Positions 19,742 to 29,978 are shown, numbered from the stretch's first letter. The stretch: 64,000 bases of DNA from Gordonia namibiensis NBRC 108229 (GCF_000298235.1 NZ_BAHE01000016.1:62001-126000), one strand, 5' to 3'. Numbers and translations: made by a program. The notes: a model not told the origin generated them from the sequence alone.

Positions 19742-22414
19742 ATGGCGGCCGTGACATCACTCGACCCGACATCTGCGCTGCCCGAGAACGAGTTGCCGAA
19801 ATCCTGGGACCCCGCCCAGCACGAGGCCACGCTCTACCAGGGCTGGGTTGATGCCGGCTACTTCACCGCCGACGCGACGAGTGACAAGCCCCCGTTCTCG
19901 ATCGTGATCCCGCCGCCCAACGTCAACGGGTCGCTGCACATGGGTCACGCCTACGAGCACGTCCTCATGGACGCGCTGTCGCGTCGTCGTCGCATGCAGG
20001 GCTACGAGGTGCTGTGGCTGCCCGGCATGGACCATGCCGCGATCGCCATGCAGACGATGGTCGAGCGCAAACTGGCCGCCGAGGGCAAAACTCGCGACGA
20101 CCTCGGCCGCGAGGCGTTCATCGAGCGCGTCTGGGCCGAGAAGGCCGAGATCGGCGGCAACATCGGTGAACAGATGCGCCGACTCGGCGACAGCGTCGAC
20201 TGGTCGCGTGAGCGCTTCACGATGGACGAGGGTCTGTCGCGTGCGGTGCACACCGTCTTCAAGAAGATGTTCGACGACGGGCTGATCTACCAGGCGGAGC
20301 GGCTGGTCAACTGGTCGCCGGTCCTCAAGACCGCGGTCAGCGACATCGAGGTCAGCTACGCCGATGTCGAGGGCGAACTCGTCAGCTTCCGCTACGGCTC
20401 GCTCGACGACTCCGAACCCCACATCGTGGTCGCCACGACGCGTCTGGAGACGATGCTCGGCGACACCGCGATCGCCGTGCACCCCGACGACGAGCGGTAC
20501 AAGCACCTGATCGGCACCGAACTGCCGCACCCGTTCCTCGATCGGAACATCCCGATCGTCGCCGACGACTACGTCGACCCCGAATTCGGCAGTGGCGCGG
20601 TCAAGATCACCCCGGCCCACGATCCCAACGACTTCGCGCTGGGGCAGCGGCACAACCTGCCGATGCCGACGATCATGGACGAGTCTGCTCGGATCGCGGA
20701 TACCGGAACGCAATTCGACGGCATGGACCGTTTCGAGGCGCGCGTCAAGGTGCGTGAGGCCCTCGCCGAGCAGGGGCGCATCGTCAAGGAGGTGCGTCCG
20801 TACCTGCACAGCGTCGGGCACTCGGAGCGCACCGGTGAGCCGATCGAACCGCGACTGTCGATGCAGTGGTGGGTCAACGTCTCGTCGCTGGCCCAGGCCG
20901 CCGGCGACGCCGTCCGCGACGGGTCGACCGTGATCCACCCGAAATCGATGGAGCCGCGCTGGTTCGGCTGGGTCGACGACATGCACGACTGGTGCATCTC
21001 GCGTCAGTTGTGGTGGGGCCACCGCATCCCGATCTGGTACGGCCCGGACGGCGAGGTCGTCTGCGTCGGACCCGACGAGGAGGCGCCGGAGGGTTACGTC
21101 CAGGAGACCGACGTCCTCGACACCTGGTTCTCCTCGGGTCTGTGGCCGTTCTCCACCATGGGCTGGCCGGAGAAGACCGCCGACCTCGAGAAGTTCTATC
21201 CCACTTCGGTTCTCGTCACCGGTTACGACATCCTGTTCTTCTGGGTGGCGCGGATGATGATGTTCGGCACCTATGTCGGCAAGGATCTGGGTCCGGGTAA
21301 CGAGATCCCGTTCCACAACCTGTTCCTGCACGGCCTGGTCCGTGACGAGCACGGCCGCAAGATGTCGAAGTCGAAGGGCAACGGCATCGACCCGCTCGAC
21401 TGGGTGGAGCGCTTCGGCGCCGACGCGCTGCGGTTCACGCTGGCCCGCGGCGCCAACCCGGGCGCCGACATCTCGGTGGGCGAGGACCATGCCCAGTCGT
21501 CACGCAACTTCGCGACCAAGCTGTACAACGCGACCAAGTTCGCGCTGATGAACGGCGCCAAGGTCGCCGAACTGCCGGCGGGGGACGCCCTGACCGACGC
21601 CGACCGCTGGATTCTCCGGCGTCTCGACGAGGTGCTCGCCGAGGTCGACGCCGGATTCGAGTCCTACGAGTTCTCCAAGGCCTGCGAGTCGCTCTACCAC
21701 TTCGCCTGGGACGAGGTGTGCGACTGGTACCTCGAGCTGGCGAAGGTGCAGTTCGCCGAGAACGACGAGAAGCGTTCGGAGACAACCTCCATCGTGCTCG
21801 GCGCGGTCCTCGAGCCGCTGCTGCGCGCGCTGTCGCCGGTGATGCCGTTCGTCACCGAGGTGCTGTGGAAGGCACTCACCGGGGGCGAGTCGCTGGTCAT
21901 CGCCGAGTGGCCGGCCCCGTCGGGACAGGACTGGTCGACCGATTCGGCGGCCCGCGTCGCCGACCTGCAGCGCCTCATCACCGAGGTGCGTCGCTTCCGC
22001 AGCGACCAGGGGCTGCGTCCCGGTCAGCGGGTGGCCGCACAGTTCGACGGACTGGGGGAGTCGGGCATCGAGCCGCTGCTGCCGTACGTGCAGTCGCTGG
22101 CGCGTCTCGATCCCGCCGGACCCGGCTTCACCGCGACCGCGACCATCGAGGTCCGGCTGTCGGTCGCAACCGTCACCGTCGCGATCGACACGTCGGGAAC
22201 GGTGGACGTCGAGGCCGAGCGGAAGCGCCTCACCAAGGACCTCGCGGTCGCCGAGAAGGAACTGGCGACCACCTCGGCCAAGCTGGGCAACGAGCAGTTC
22301 CTGTCCAAGGCCCCCGACCATGTGGTCAGCAAGATCCGGAACCGCCAGCGGATCGCAACCGAAGAGGTCGAGCGCCTGAACGCGAAGCTGGCGAGTCTGG
22401 CCGGCGGCGCGTGA
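19742..22414 (+). CDS. valS: Valyl-tRNA synthetase
   Basis: 890-residue class I synthetase charging tRNA-Val. HIGH motif HMGH at 66-69, editing domain ([22 protein letters not shown]), KMSKS motif KMSKSKGN near residue 539, anticodon-binding domain, and a C-terminal coiled coil ([20 protein letters not shown]). Around the active site several residues usually conserved differ: PPPNVNG for PPPNVTG and [10 protein letters not shown] for GTDHAGIATQ. Start ATG 19742; GTG 19751 is also possible. It overlaps folC by 4 bases. Confidence 0.95.
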   Translation: MAAVTSLDPTSALPENELPKSWDPAQHEATLYQGWVDAGYFTADATSDKPPFSIVIPPPNVNGSLHMGHAYEHVLMDALSRRRRMQGYEVLWLPGMDHAAIAMQTMVERKLAAEGKTRDDLGREAFIERVWAEKAEIGGNIGEQMRRLGDSVDWSRERFTMDEGLSRAVHTVFKKMFDDGLIYQAERLVNWSPVLKTAVSDIEVSYADVEGELVSFRYGSLDDSEPHIVVATTRLETMLGDTAIAVHPDDERYKHLIGTELPHPFLDRNIPIVADDYVDPEFGSGAVKITPAHDPNDFALGQRHNLPMPTIMDESARIADTGTQFDGMDRFEARVKVREALAEQGRIVKEVRPYLHSVGHSERTGEPIEPRLSMQWWVNVSSLAQAAGDAVRDGSTVIHPKSMEPRWFGWVDDMHDWCISRQLWWGHRIPIWYGPDGEVVCVGPDEEAPEGYVQETDVLDTWFSSGLWPFSTMGWPEKTADLEKFYPTSVLVTGYDILFFWVARMMMFGTYVGKDLGPGNEIPFHNLFLHGLVRDEHGRKMSKSKGNGIDPLDWVERFGADALRFTLARGANPGADISVGEDHAQSSRNFATKLYNATKFALMNGAKVAELPAGDALTDADRWILRRLDEVLAEVDAGFESYEFSKACESLYHFAWDEVCDWYLELAKVQFAENDEKRSETTSIVLGAVLEPLLRALSPVMPFVTEVLWKALTGGESLVIAEWPAPSGQDWSTDSAARVADLQRLITEVRRFRSDQGLRPGQRVAAQFDGLGESGIEPLLPYVQSLARLDPAGPGFTATATIEVRLSVATVTVAIDTSGTVDVEAERKRLTKDLAVAEKELATTSAKLGNEQFLSKAPDHVVSKIRNRQRIATEEVERLNAKLASLAGGA

Positions 22415-23937
22415 GCGACGAGACCGGCTTCCCCGAGGAGGATCCCGCCGTCGTCGGCGAGGATCCGTTGGGACTGTCGGAACTGATCGACGCGGAGGAA
22501 CGGGCGGCGGACGCCGAGCACGACCGTCCGCCGCTCACCGTCCACGACAGCGCCGACGATCTCGCCGAACTCGCCGAGGTCGAGACCGAACTCGACACCC
22601 GCTGGCCCGAGACCAGGATCGAACCGTCGCTGACGCGTATCGCGGCGTTGATGGACCTGCTCGGCTCGCCGCAGCACAGTTATCCGGCGATCCACATCGC
22701 GGGCACCAACGGCAAGACGTCGGTGACGCGGATGATCGATGCGCTGATGACCGCGCTGCATCGGCGGACCGGGCGCATCACGAGCCCGCACCTGCAGCGG
22801 GTCACCGAGCGGATCTCGGTGGACGGCAAGCCGATTCGTGCGCGGACCTACATCGACACCTACCGCGAGCTCGAGCCGTACATCACGATGGTCGACGACA
22901 GCTCGACCGCGGCCGGTGGGCCGCGGATGAGCAAGTTCGAGGTGCTGACCGCGATGGCCTACGCGGTCTTCGCCGAGGCGCCGGTCGACGTGGCCGTGGT
23001 CGAGACCGGCATGGGTGGCCGCTGGGACGCCACCAACGTCATCGACGGCATCGTCTCGGTCATCACGCCCATCGCCATGGACCACGCCGACTATCTCGGC
23101 GACACCCTGGCGGCCATCGCGGGGGAGAAGGCCGGGATCATCAAGCCCGGTGAGCCCGACGCCCTCGGGGCCGTCGACCCGGTCACGATCATCGCCGAGC
23201 AGAACCCCGAGGTCATGGACGTGCTGCTGCGTGCAGCGGTCGATGCGGGGACCGTCGTGGCCCGTCAGGGGTCGGAGTTCGCGGTCCTCGGCTCGGCCAC
23301 CGCCGTCGGCGGTCAGATGCTCACGATCCAGGGGCTCGGCGGCGTCTACGACGAGGTGTTCCTGCCGCTGCACGGAGCTCATCAGGCTGCCAACGCGTCC
23401 CTGGCACTGGCCGCCGTCGAGGCCTTCTTCGGTGCCGGCCCGGACCGTCAGCTCGACATCGACGCGATCCGGAGCGGGTTCGCCACGGTCGGCAATCCCG
23501 GCCGGCTCGAACGACTCCGCAGCGCGCCGACGGTGTTCGCCGACGCCGCGCACAATCCGCACGGCGCGAACGCACTGGCCCAGGCGCTGGCCGAGGAGTT
23601 CGACTTCCGGCGCCTCGTCGGCGTCATCGGCGTCCTCGGTGACAAGGACGCGCGCGGTCTGCTCGAAGCACTCGAGCCGGTGCTCGACGCCGTCGTCGTC
23701 ACCAACAACGGCTCACCCCGTGCCCTCGACGCCGAGACGCTCGCGGAGTACGCGACCGAGGTGTTCGGCGAGGAACGGGTCGTCGTGCAGCCGTTCCTGC
23801 CCGATGCCGTCGAAGAAGCCATCGCCCTCGCGGAGGAAGCCGAGGGCCAACGAGTCTCGGGTGCGGGCGTCGTGATCACCGGCTCGGTCGTGACCGCCGG
23901 TGCCGCGCGCACCCTGTTCGGTAAGGAACCGTCATGA
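22411..23937 (+). CDS. folC: Bifunctional folylpolyglutamate synthase / dihydrofolate synthase
   Basis: 508-residue ATP-dependent ligase of the Mur ligase fold that adds glutamate to dihydropteroate and folates. P-loop [11 protein letters not shown] near residue 100; [12 protein letters not shown] and [12 protein letters not shown] are further family signatures. It carries an acidic N-terminal extension of about 60 residues before the family start. Start GTG 22411 overlaps the valS stop as GTGA, and its own stop overlaps the next gene as ATGA, so valS-folC-DUF4233 form one operon. Confidence 0.94.
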   Translation: MSDETGFPEEDPAVVGEDPLGLSELIDAEERAADAEHDRPPLTVHDSADDLAELAEVETELDTRWPETRIEPSLTRIAALMDLLGSPQHSYPAIHIAGTNGKTSVTRMIDALMTALHRRTGRITSPHLQRVTERISVDGKPIRARTYIDTYRELEPYITMVDDSSTAAGGPRMSKFEVLTAMAYAVFAEAPVDVAVVETGMGGRWDATNVIDGIVSVITPIAMDHADYLGDTLAAIAGEKAGIIKPGEPDALGAVDPVTIIAEQNPEVMDVLLRAAVDAGTVVARQGSEFAVLGSATAVGGQMLTIQGLGGVYDEVFLPLHGAHQAANASLALAAVEAFFGAGPDRQLDIDAIRSGFATVGNPGRLERLRSAPTVFADAAHNPHGANALAQALAEEFDFRRLVGVIGVLGDKDARGLLEALEPVLDAVVVTNNGSPRALDAETLAEYATEVFGEERVVVQPFLPDAVEEAIALAEEAEGQRVSGAGVVITGSVVTAGAARTLFGKEPS

Positions 23938-24323
23938 CCCGGTACACCCCACCCGCCAACGACCCGTGGAAGGGCCTGCGCGGGGTGATGGCGGGGACGA
24001 TGATTCTCGAGGTCATCGTCGTCATCCTGGCGTTCCCGATCGTCTGGCGTCTCGGCGGCGGACTGACCTGGGTGTCCGGCGGATACCTGATCCTGCTCGT
24101 GCTCGCGATGATCGCGGCCGCCGGGATGCAGAGTCGTCCGTACGCGCTCAAGCTCGATCTCGCACTCCAGGTGGCGGTGATCGTCGGTGGTGTCTTCCAC
24201 TGGTCGATCGCTGCGGTAGGTGTGGTCTTCGGGTCGGTCTGGCTCTACATCGTCTACATCAAGCGGGATGTGGAGAAGCGCGTCGAACTGGGCATGCTCC
24301 CCGGGCAGGAACCGATCGACTGA
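23934..24323 (+). CDS. DUF4233 membrane protein
   Basis: 129 residues with four predicted membrane helices (about 18-38, 47-64, 75-92, 93-108) and short polar ends. Homologues sit between folC and ndk across mycolata (Rv2446c in M. tuberculosis). Function unknown. It overlaps folC by 4 bases and is the last gene of the valS operon. Confidence 0.85.
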   Translation: MTRYTPPANDPWKGLRGVMAGTMILEVIVVILAFPIVWRLGGGLTWVSGGYLILLVLAMIAAAGMQSRPYALKLDLALQVAVIVGGVFHWSIAAVGVVFGSVWLYIVYIKRDVEKRVELGMLPGQEPID

Positions 24324-24529
24324 CACGCCTCTCACCTGGGTGGTCAACACTGTCCCCACGGCGGTTTGGTGGTCGCAAGACCTGTGGCCGGACCGTTATC
24401 GGCGAAGCCGGGCGGACTGTGGGAGTTGCTGCAAGAATGGCGCAAGCCGTGGGGGAGCGGACTGGTTCCCGCGTGGCTTTCTTTTCATCGCGACTCGCAA
24501 TCGCAGCGACATCCAACGTGAGGACGTAC

Positions 24530-25006
24530 GTGCAGTTCCTGTTTTCCCGGACCCCCGCCGGTATCGATCGCCCCCGCACCTCCGCCCGTCTCGGCCGTAC
24601 GGCCGGAACGGCGCTGCTCGGGGCGGCCGCGTTCGCTCTGAGCGCTCCCGCCGTCGCCTCGGCGGAGCCCGCCCCCGAGCAGACGCCCCCGGCGCTCGAG
24701 GCGTTCGCGGTACCCGAGGCAGGAGCGCCGGTCCCCGTCTCGCAGGGTGAGTTCAGCTACGTCGCGACCCACGACATCACCAAGCGCGCAGCCGGGATGA
24801 AGGCGCCGGAGGCCATCGCGACCATGCCGGTGCCCGCCCAGTACCGTCCGGCGAATCTCGCTCTGGCGCAACAGTTCGACCTCGCTCTCACCGGTGCACT
24901 CGCCTCTCCCGGTGGATGCCTGCAGATCGTCGTCGACCCGCAGGCACGCTCCGGCAGCCTGTTCAACTACGGGTTCTTCCCCGTGGCCGGTGAGTACTGC
25001 TCCTGA
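24530..25006 (+). CDS. Secreted protein of unknown function
   Basis: 158 residues. The start is taken as GTG 24530 because GAGGA lies 5-6 bases upstream; ATG 24437 in the same frame would place the signal peptide far inside. An Arg-containing n-region, hydrophobic [21 protein letters not shown] and cleavage before EP give an export signal. The mature part of about 110 residues has a Pro/Glu-rich start and a C-terminal half with two Cys (GGCLQ, EYCS) that could form a disulphide. No family recognised. It is inserted between DUF4233 and ndk, which are adjacent in M. tuberculosis. Confidence 0.65.
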   Translation: MQFLFSRTPAGIDRPRTSARLGRTAGTALLGAAAFALSAPAVASAEPAPEQTPPALEAFAVPEAGAPVPVSQGEFSYVATHDITKRAAGMKAPEAIATMPVPAQYRPANLALAQQFDLALTGALASPGGCLQIVVDPQARSGSLFNYGFFPVAGEYCS

Positions 25007-25044
25007 CCGTCGGAATCCTCCGGCCGGTCGATAAGGTGTCAGTC

Positions 25045-25461
25045 GTGACTGAACGCACTCTCGTACTCATCAAGCCGGACGGCGTCGAACGCTCGCTCGT
25101 CGGCGACATCATCAGCCGTATCGAGCGCAAGGGGCTCACCCTCGTCGCTCTCGAACTCCAGACCGCCAGCGACGAGGTGGCCCGCGGCCACTACGCCGAA
25201 CATGCGGACAAGCCCTTCTTCGGCTCACTGCTGGAGTTCATCACCTCCGGCCCGCTGGTCGCGGCCGTCCTGGAGGGCCCGCGCGCCATCGCGGCCTTCC
25301 GTCAGATCGCCGGCGGCACCGATCCCGTGGAGAAGGCGGTGCCCGGCACCATCCGCGGCGATTTCGCCCTGAACACGCAGTACAACCTGGTCCACGGCTC
25401 GGACTCGCCGGAATCGGCCGAGCGTGAGATCGGCATCTGGTTCCCCGAACTCGCAGGCTGA
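25045..25461 (+). CDS. ndk: Nucleoside diphosphate kinase
   Basis: 138 residues. It transfers the gamma phosphate between nucleoside triphosphates and diphosphates through phospho-His117 (NLVHGSDS). Family motifs [12 protein letters not shown] and [17 protein letters not shown] 25045 gives the exact family N-terminus ([12 protein letters not shown]), with AAGG upstream; an in-frame GTG at 25036 would add 3 residues. A hairpin follows 31 bases after the stop. Confidence 0.96.
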   Translation: MTERTLVLIKPDGVERSLVGDIISRIERKGLTLVALELQTASDEVARGHYAEHADKPFFGSLLEFITSGPLVAAVLEGPRAIAAFRQIAGGTDPVEKAVPGTIRGDFALNTQYNLVHGSDSPESAEREIGIWFPELAG

Positions 25462-25492
25462 CCGGGGTCACCTCGGTCCGGCTCGGTTCGAC

Positions 25493-25509
25493 GCGCGTGT
25501 CAAACGCGC
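25493..25509 (+). terminator. Short hairpin after ndk
   Basis: Stem GCGCGT / ACGCGC, loop GTCAA, followed by ATACTTTG. A plausible weak terminator. Confidence 0.4.
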
Positions 25510-25514
25510 ATACT

Positions 25515-25545
25515 TTGCGGTCATCCGACCCCCATGTGGGATACT
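25515..25545 (+). promoter_or_regulatory. Candidate rne promoter
   Basis: TTGCGG (25515-25520), 19-base spacer, GATACT (25540-25545). If used, the mRNA leader before rne would be about 345 nt long. Confidence 0.35.
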
Positions 25546-25587
25546 TGCAGGGTTATCGCCGACACACTTTGTCGACGATGGCCGGAT

Positions 25588-25638
25588 GACGCGCCTTGGT
25601 TCGGCGCGTCGCGGTGCGGCAACCTCGCACCGCGACGC
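25588..25638 (+). promoter_or_regulatory. Mutually exclusive hairpins in the rne leader
   Basis: Hairpin A: GACGCGCC (25588) with GGCGCGTC (ending 25610), loop TTGGTTC. Hairpin B: 13-bp perfect stem from 25606 (GCGTCGCGGTGCG) to 25638, loop GCAACCT. Bases 25606-25610 (GCGTC) belong to both stems, so only one can form fully at a time. Confidence 0.5.
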
Positions 25639-25895
25639 CCACAACCACAGCTGACCCCGCCGAGGTTCGTGCTGCTGCCAGCAGCCGGACACTCAGGCTT
25701 CGCCCTGTGCCCGGTGTCGTGGAAGGCGCCCGGGATGCGGTCATCGACACAGCAAGAGCGTTCTCTGCTGAACCGACACGGCTCAGCGTGATGACGCGCA
25801 GACCACACAACACCGGCCATACGTGGACCGGGACACAGAGCAGACCCTCGCGTGGCCGCGTCAGCCCGACGCGCCCGGGGGTTCGAGGAGACTGA

Positions 25896-28800
25896 GTGAC
25901 CGACAACGGGTCACCGGCTGACGCGAACGCAGCGCCAGAACCGGTGGAAGAATTTCCCAGCAAACTTCGTGTGCACGCACTGGCCCGCTTCCTGGGCTTG
26001 ACGAGTCGGCAGGTGCTCGCGCACCTGGCCACTCTCGGGGTGCAGACGCGTAGCCCCCAATCGAGCGTCGACCGTGAGGTGGCGCAGGCCGTGGCCGAAC
26101 GGGTGCGGGCGAACGTCGAGGCCGACGAGCCCGGCGTGACTCCGTCCACTCCAGAGGAAGCCGCCCCCGAGGCCGCCGCCACCGCTGAGCCGACCAGCGC
26201 TGAACCGACCACCGGGGAACCGGCTGTCGAGGAACCCGCCGCTGAGGCGGAGGCACCGCGGGCGGAGGCACCGGAGGCGGAGACACCGAAGGCGGAGACA
26301 CCGAAGGCCGATGAGCCGCCGAGCCTGTTTTCGGCCGCTTCGACGCGGTACGACGAGCCGGTCGCGGCACCCGCCGCCGAGGCCGAGGCGTCCTACGGCA
26401 CCCAGCCGTTGTTCCTGCAGCCGCAGGCCCCGGCCGAGAAGCCGAAGACCGCACGCCCGGCCAAGCAGGCCGAGAAGCCGGCGAAGGCCGACGACTCCAC
26501 CGCCGACTCTGGCGCCAAGCCTCAGGAAGCCAAGGCCCCGGAGACGAAGACCCCCGAGACGAAGACCCCCGAGCCGAAGACCCCTGCATCGAAGACCGCC
26601 GAGGAGAAGGCTCCCGAAACGGAGACCGCCGACTCGGATGACACCGACGAGTCCGCAGACCACTCCGACAGCTCCGACAACGACGATTCGGGTTCGGGTC
26701 GCAGCCGTCGTCGGCGCCGCGGACGTCGTGGCCGTGGCCGCGGTCGCGGTGACCAGGGCGGTGACGGCGAGTCGGGCGACGCCTCGGACGAGGACGATTC
26801 CGACGAGAACGGCGACAAGTCCGAGAGCAAGTCCCCCGACGACGACTCCTCGACCGAATCTGTCGACGCGGCGACCACGGACGAGACTTCTGATGAGTCG
26901 AAGTCGGACGAGTCGAAGACGGACGAATCCAAGGCGGACGAACCCAAGTCGGATGAGTCGAAGGCGGACGAGTCGACCTCTCGCCGTCGGCGCCGCCGCC
27001 GGTCGGGCTCGGACACCTCGGAGGAGGCCACCGGCAAGGACTCCGCTGCCGACGATTCGTCGAAGGACGGCGACTCCGGTGACGACGACTCGGACGACAA
27101 CGACGGCGATGACTCCGGGGACGATTCGGCTGAGGGGTCCTCGACCCGCCGCCGGCGTCGTCGCCGGCGCCGCAAGGGCGGGGGAGACTCCGACGAGGGC
27201 TCGCCGGATGATCCGCCGAACACCGTCGTCCACGAGCGTGAACCCCGCAGCAAGCGGGCGCGCGACGAGGTGCAGGGCATCTCCGGTTCGACGCGGCTCG
27301 AGGCCAAGCGCCAGCGCCGTCGCGACGGCCGTGACGCCGGTCGCCGGCGTCCGCCGATCCTGACCGAGTCGGAGTTCCTGGCCCGTCGCGAGGCGGTGGA
27401 CCGCGTGATGGTGGTACGCGAGCGCAGTGCCAACACCAGCATCACCGACGGCGACGGCCACGATCATGCCGCGGTGGAGGACTACACCCAGGTCGCGGTG
27501 CTCGAGGACGGTGTCCTTGTCGAACACTTCGTCACCACGGCGACGTCGTCGTCGATGGTCGGCAACATCTACCTCGGACGCGTGCAGAACGTGCTGCCCG
27601 GCATGGAGGCGGCCTTCGTCGACATCGGCCGCGGGCGCAACGGTGTGCTGTACGCCGGCGAGGTCAACTGGGACGCCGCCGGACTCGACGGCGGTTCCCG
27701 CAAGATCGAGCAGGCGCTCAAGCCAGGCGACCACGTGCTCGTCCAGGTCAGCAAGGATCCGGTGGGGCACAAGGGTGCCCGCCTGACCACGCAGATCTCG
27801 CTGGCCGGCCGGTACCTCGTCTACGTGCCCGGCGGCTCGTCGACCGGAATCAGCCGCAAGCTGCCCGACGTCGAGCGCAAGCGTCTCAAGCAGATCCTGT
27901 CGAAGCTGGTCCCCGAGGACGCCGGCGTGATCATCCGCACCGCCTCCGAGGGTGTGAGCGCCGAGGAGCTCGGAGCCGACATCGCCCGCCTCGAGGCGAA
28001 GTGGAAGTCGATCGAGGAGTCGGTCGAGAGCGCCAAGAAGTCCGGTTCCGGTGCGCCGAAGGCGCTCTACGAGGAGCCCGACCTGCTGGTCCGCGTGGTC
28101 CGCGATCTTTTCAACGAGGACTTCAAGAAGCTCGTCGTCGAGGGCGACAAGGCGTGGAACCTCGTGGAGGGCTACGTCAGCTCGGTAGCCCCCGATCTCA
28201 TGGAGCGGGTGGAGAAGTTCAGCAAGCCGCATGCGGACGCCCCGGACTCGTTCGTGGTCCACCGCATCGACGAGCAGCTGGCGAAGGCGCTCGACCGCAA
28301 GGTCTGGTTGCCCTCCGGCGGCACGCTGATCATCGAACACACCGAGGCGATGACGGTTGTCGACGTCAACACCGGCAAGTTCACCGGGTCGGGCGGAAAT
28401 CTCGAGGAGACGGTCACCCGGAACAACCTCGAGGCGGCCGAGGAGATCGTGCGGCAGATGCGTCTGCGCGACATCGGCGGCATGATCATCGTCGACTTCA
28501 TCGACATGGTCCTCGAATCGAACCGTGACCTGGTGCTGCGTCGCCTCACCGAGGCGCTGGCCCGGGACCGTACCCGTCATCAGGTGTCGGAGGTGACCTC
28601 GCTCGGCCTGGTCCAGATGACGCGTAAGCGTCTCGGAACAGGTCTGCTCGAGGCCTTCTCGACCCCCTGCACCTCGTGTGGCGGTCGCGGCCTGATCGTG
28701 CACGCCAACCCGGTGGAGGTGCGCGCCGGCGACGATGCGGCGAAGTCGGACGGCGCGGGTTCCAAGCGTTCGCGCCGCGGCAAGAAGAAGTCGGAGGCCC

Positions 28801-29387
28801 CCGCCGAGGCGGCGGCACCCAAGACCGCACCGCCGGCGGCCCCGCCGCACAAGCCCGCTGCCGAGCACCCGCTGTTCCGGGCGATGGCCGCACATCACCA
28901 CGACGGTGAGCATCCTGAGGGGGAGCATCCTGAGGGCGAGCACCACGAGGGTGAGCACGTCGAGGTCGAGCAGGCGGTCGCGAATGCCGCCGAGACCCCG
29001 GTGACGACGGAGTCGCCGGAGGCGGAGCCGGAGAAGGCGCAGACGCCGGAACCGGTCACGAAGGCCGAGAAGCACGCGAAGACGGAAGAACCCGCGAAGG
29101 CCGAAGAGCCGGAGCAGGCCCAGGAGCCCGCGAAGGCCCAGGAACCGGCCGCGTCGACCGACGGCCAGGCACCTGCGGCGAAGCGTCGCCGCCGGGTGGT
29201 CCGGCGTCCGGCGCAGACGACGACCGCACCGGAGAACGTGGTGATGACGGCCGTCGACGCGGCTCCGGAGGCGCCGAAGACGACCTTCGGTCCGGTCTCC
29301 ACCGGAGAGTCGGTGGTCGCAGTACGTCGGCGCCCGCGGAAGCGGACGGCGGGCAGGCCCGCCGGACCGCCGCCGGCCGACAGCTGA
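25896..29387 (+). CDS. rne: Ribonuclease E/G
   Basis: 1163-residue endoribonuclease that starts mRNA decay and rRNA processing. An IF2-N-like N-terminus (KLRVHALARFLGLTSRQVLAHL, residues 27-50) is followed by a very long disordered, repetitive region to about 490 (EAP/ETP units, DESK-type acidic repeats, Arg-rich patches SRRRRR). Then S1 domain about 535-620, catalytic Asp823 (VDVNTG) and Asp867 (VDFID), and the zinc-link CTSCGG with Cys925 and Cys928. A second disordered tail has EGEH repeats and basic clusters, likely RNA or degradosome-partner binding. Start GTG 25896 has GAGGAG upstream. Confidence 0.95.
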   Translation: MTDNGSPADANAAPEPVEEFPSKLRVHALARFLGLTSRQVLAHLATLGVQTRSPQSSVDREVAQAVAERVRANVEADEPGVTPSTPEEAAPEAAATAEPTSAEPTTGEPAVEEPAAEAEAPRAEAPEAETPKAETPKADEPPSLFSAASTRYDEPVAAPAAEAEASYGTQPLFLQPQAPAEKPKTARPAKQAEKPAKADDSTADSGAKPQEAKAPETKTPETKTPEPKTPASKTAEEKAPETETADSDDTDESADHSDSSDNDDSGSGRSRRRRRGRRGRGRGRGDQGGDGESGDASDEDDSDENGDKSESKSPDDDSSTESVDAATTDETSDESKSDESKTDESKADEPKSDESKADESTSRRRRRRRSGSDTSEEATGKDSAADDSSKDGDSGDDDSDDNDGDDSGDDSAEGSSTRRRRRRRRRKGGGDSDEGSPDDPPNTVVHEREPRSKRARDEVQGISGSTRLEAKRQRRRDGRDAGRRRPPILTESEFLARREAVDRVMVVRERSANTSITDGDGHDHAAVEDYTQVAVLEDGVLVEHFVTTATSSSMVGNIYLGRVQNVLPGMEAAFVDIGRGRNGVLYAGEVNWDAAGLDGGSRKIEQALKPGDHVLVQVSKDPVGHKGARLTTQISLAGRYLVYVPGGSSTGISRKLPDVERKRLKQILSKLVPEDAGVIIRTASEGVSAEELGADIARLEAKWKSIEESVESAKKSGSGAPKALYEEPDLLVRVVRDLFNEDFKKLVVEGDKAWNLVEGYVSSVAPDLMERVEKFSKPHADAPDSFVVHRIDEQLAKALDRKVWLPSGGTLIIEHTEAMTVVDVNTGKFTGSGGNLEETVTRNNLEAAEEIVRQMRLRDIGGMIIVDFIDMVLESNRDLVLRRLTEALARDRTRHQVSEVTSLGLVQMTRKRLGTGLLEAFSTPCTSCGGRGLIVHANPVEVRAGDDAAKSDGAGSKRSRRGKKKSEAPAEAAAPKTAPPAAPPHKPAAEHPLFRAMAAHHHDGEHPEGEHPEGEHHEGEHVEVEQAVANAAETPVTTESPEAEPEKAQTPEPVTKAEKHAKTEEPAKAEEPEQAQEPAKAQEPAASTDGQAPAAKRRRRVVRRPAQTTTAPENVVMTAVDAAPEAPKTTFGPVSTGESVVAVRRRPRKRTAGRPAGPPPADS

Positions 29388-29417
29388 GGTCCGAGGTGAG
29401 GGACCGGCGGGGCGAGT

Positions 29418-29447
29418 TTGACCCGGCCACCGCCGTTCCCGTAACCT
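29418..29447 (+). promoter_or_regulatory. Promoter of rplU-rpmA
   Basis: TTGACC (29418-29423), 18-base spacer, TAACCT (29442-29447, fits TANNNT). It lies 30 bases after the rne stop, giving a leader of about 210 nt before rplU. Confidence 0.6.
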
Positions 29448-29539
29448 TGGAAAGTCGCCTCCCGCGGAGGGTCTGCGCTGTTCTGTGCCACGTGCACCGG
29501 AACCGGCACAAATCCCGTGGCAGGCCCTCTGGTGTGAAT

Positions 29540-29576
29540 CGCAACCACTCCCGGTCAACTGACTGGGTGGATTGCG
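29540..29576 (+). promoter_or_regulatory. Long hairpin in the rplU leader
   Basis: Stem CGCAACCA / TGG-A-TTGCG stacked on CCCGGTC / GACTGGG (one G-T pair), loop AACT, with a small CT/A internal loop: about 15 pairs. It ends 90 bases before the rplU ATG. A ribosomal-protein autoregulatory leader is possible but unproven. Confidence 0.45.
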
Positions 29577-29666
29577 GCCCGCACCGGCACGCACTACACG
29601 AACGCCTTCGAATGCGCCTCGGCGCTGACGAAGGGCCCGACCAGACGATTAAGAGGAAGAACTTCG

Positions 29667-29978
29667 ATGGCAACGTACGCGATCGTCAAGACCGGCGGCA
29701 AGCAGTACAAGGTCGCTGAGGGCGACACTGTCAAGGTCGAGAAGATCGACGAGAAGGTCGGCTCCACGGTGAGCCTGCCGGTCGCGTTGGTCGTCGACGG
29801 CTCGACCCTGACCACCGACGCCGACCAGCTGGCCAAGATCTCGGTCACCGGCGAGGTCGTGGAGCACGTCAAGGGCCCCAAGATCCGCATCCACAAGTTC
29901 AAGAACAAGACCGGCTACCACAAGCGCCAGGGTCACCGTCAGAAGCTGACGGTCCTGAAGGTCACCGGCATCAAGTAG
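29667..29978 (+). CDS. rplU: 50S ribosomal protein L21
   Basis: 103 residues, full family length, starting [16 protein letters not shown], the typical L21 N-terminus, and with the C-terminal basic segment [14 protein letters not shown]. It binds 23S rRNA domain V together with L20. First gene of the rplU-rpmA unit. Ribosome site GAGGAAG upstream of ATG 29667. Confidence 0.97.
   Translation: MATYAIVKTGGKQYKVAEGDTVKVEKIDEKVGSTVSLPVALVVDGSTLTTDADQLAKISVTGEVVEHVKGPKIRIHKFKNKTGYHKRQGHRQKLTVLKVTGIK

Larger units (their letters stand above)
25462..25895 (+). other. 434-base gap between ndk and rne: ndk terminator, rne promoter and structured leader
   Basis: No coding region supported. It holds a hairpin just after ndk (25493-25509), a candidate promoter (25515-25545), two overlapping hairpins (25588-25638) and a short palindrome GCTGCTG-C-CAGCAGC near 25669. 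RNase E leaders in enterobacteria are long and autoregulatory; whether this one is can only be inferred. Confidence 0.5.

Noticed and set aside
26880-26990. Direct repeats of GAC/GAG-TCGAAG type considered as a CRISPR-like array
   Set aside because: They are in-frame codon repeats encoding the acidic DESK-type segments of RNase E, without unique spacers.
25911-29594. 1227-codon minus-strand open frame opposite rne
   Set aside because: Low-complexity Leu/Arg/Gly reading of the antisense strand; rne has all catalytic motifs on the plus strand.
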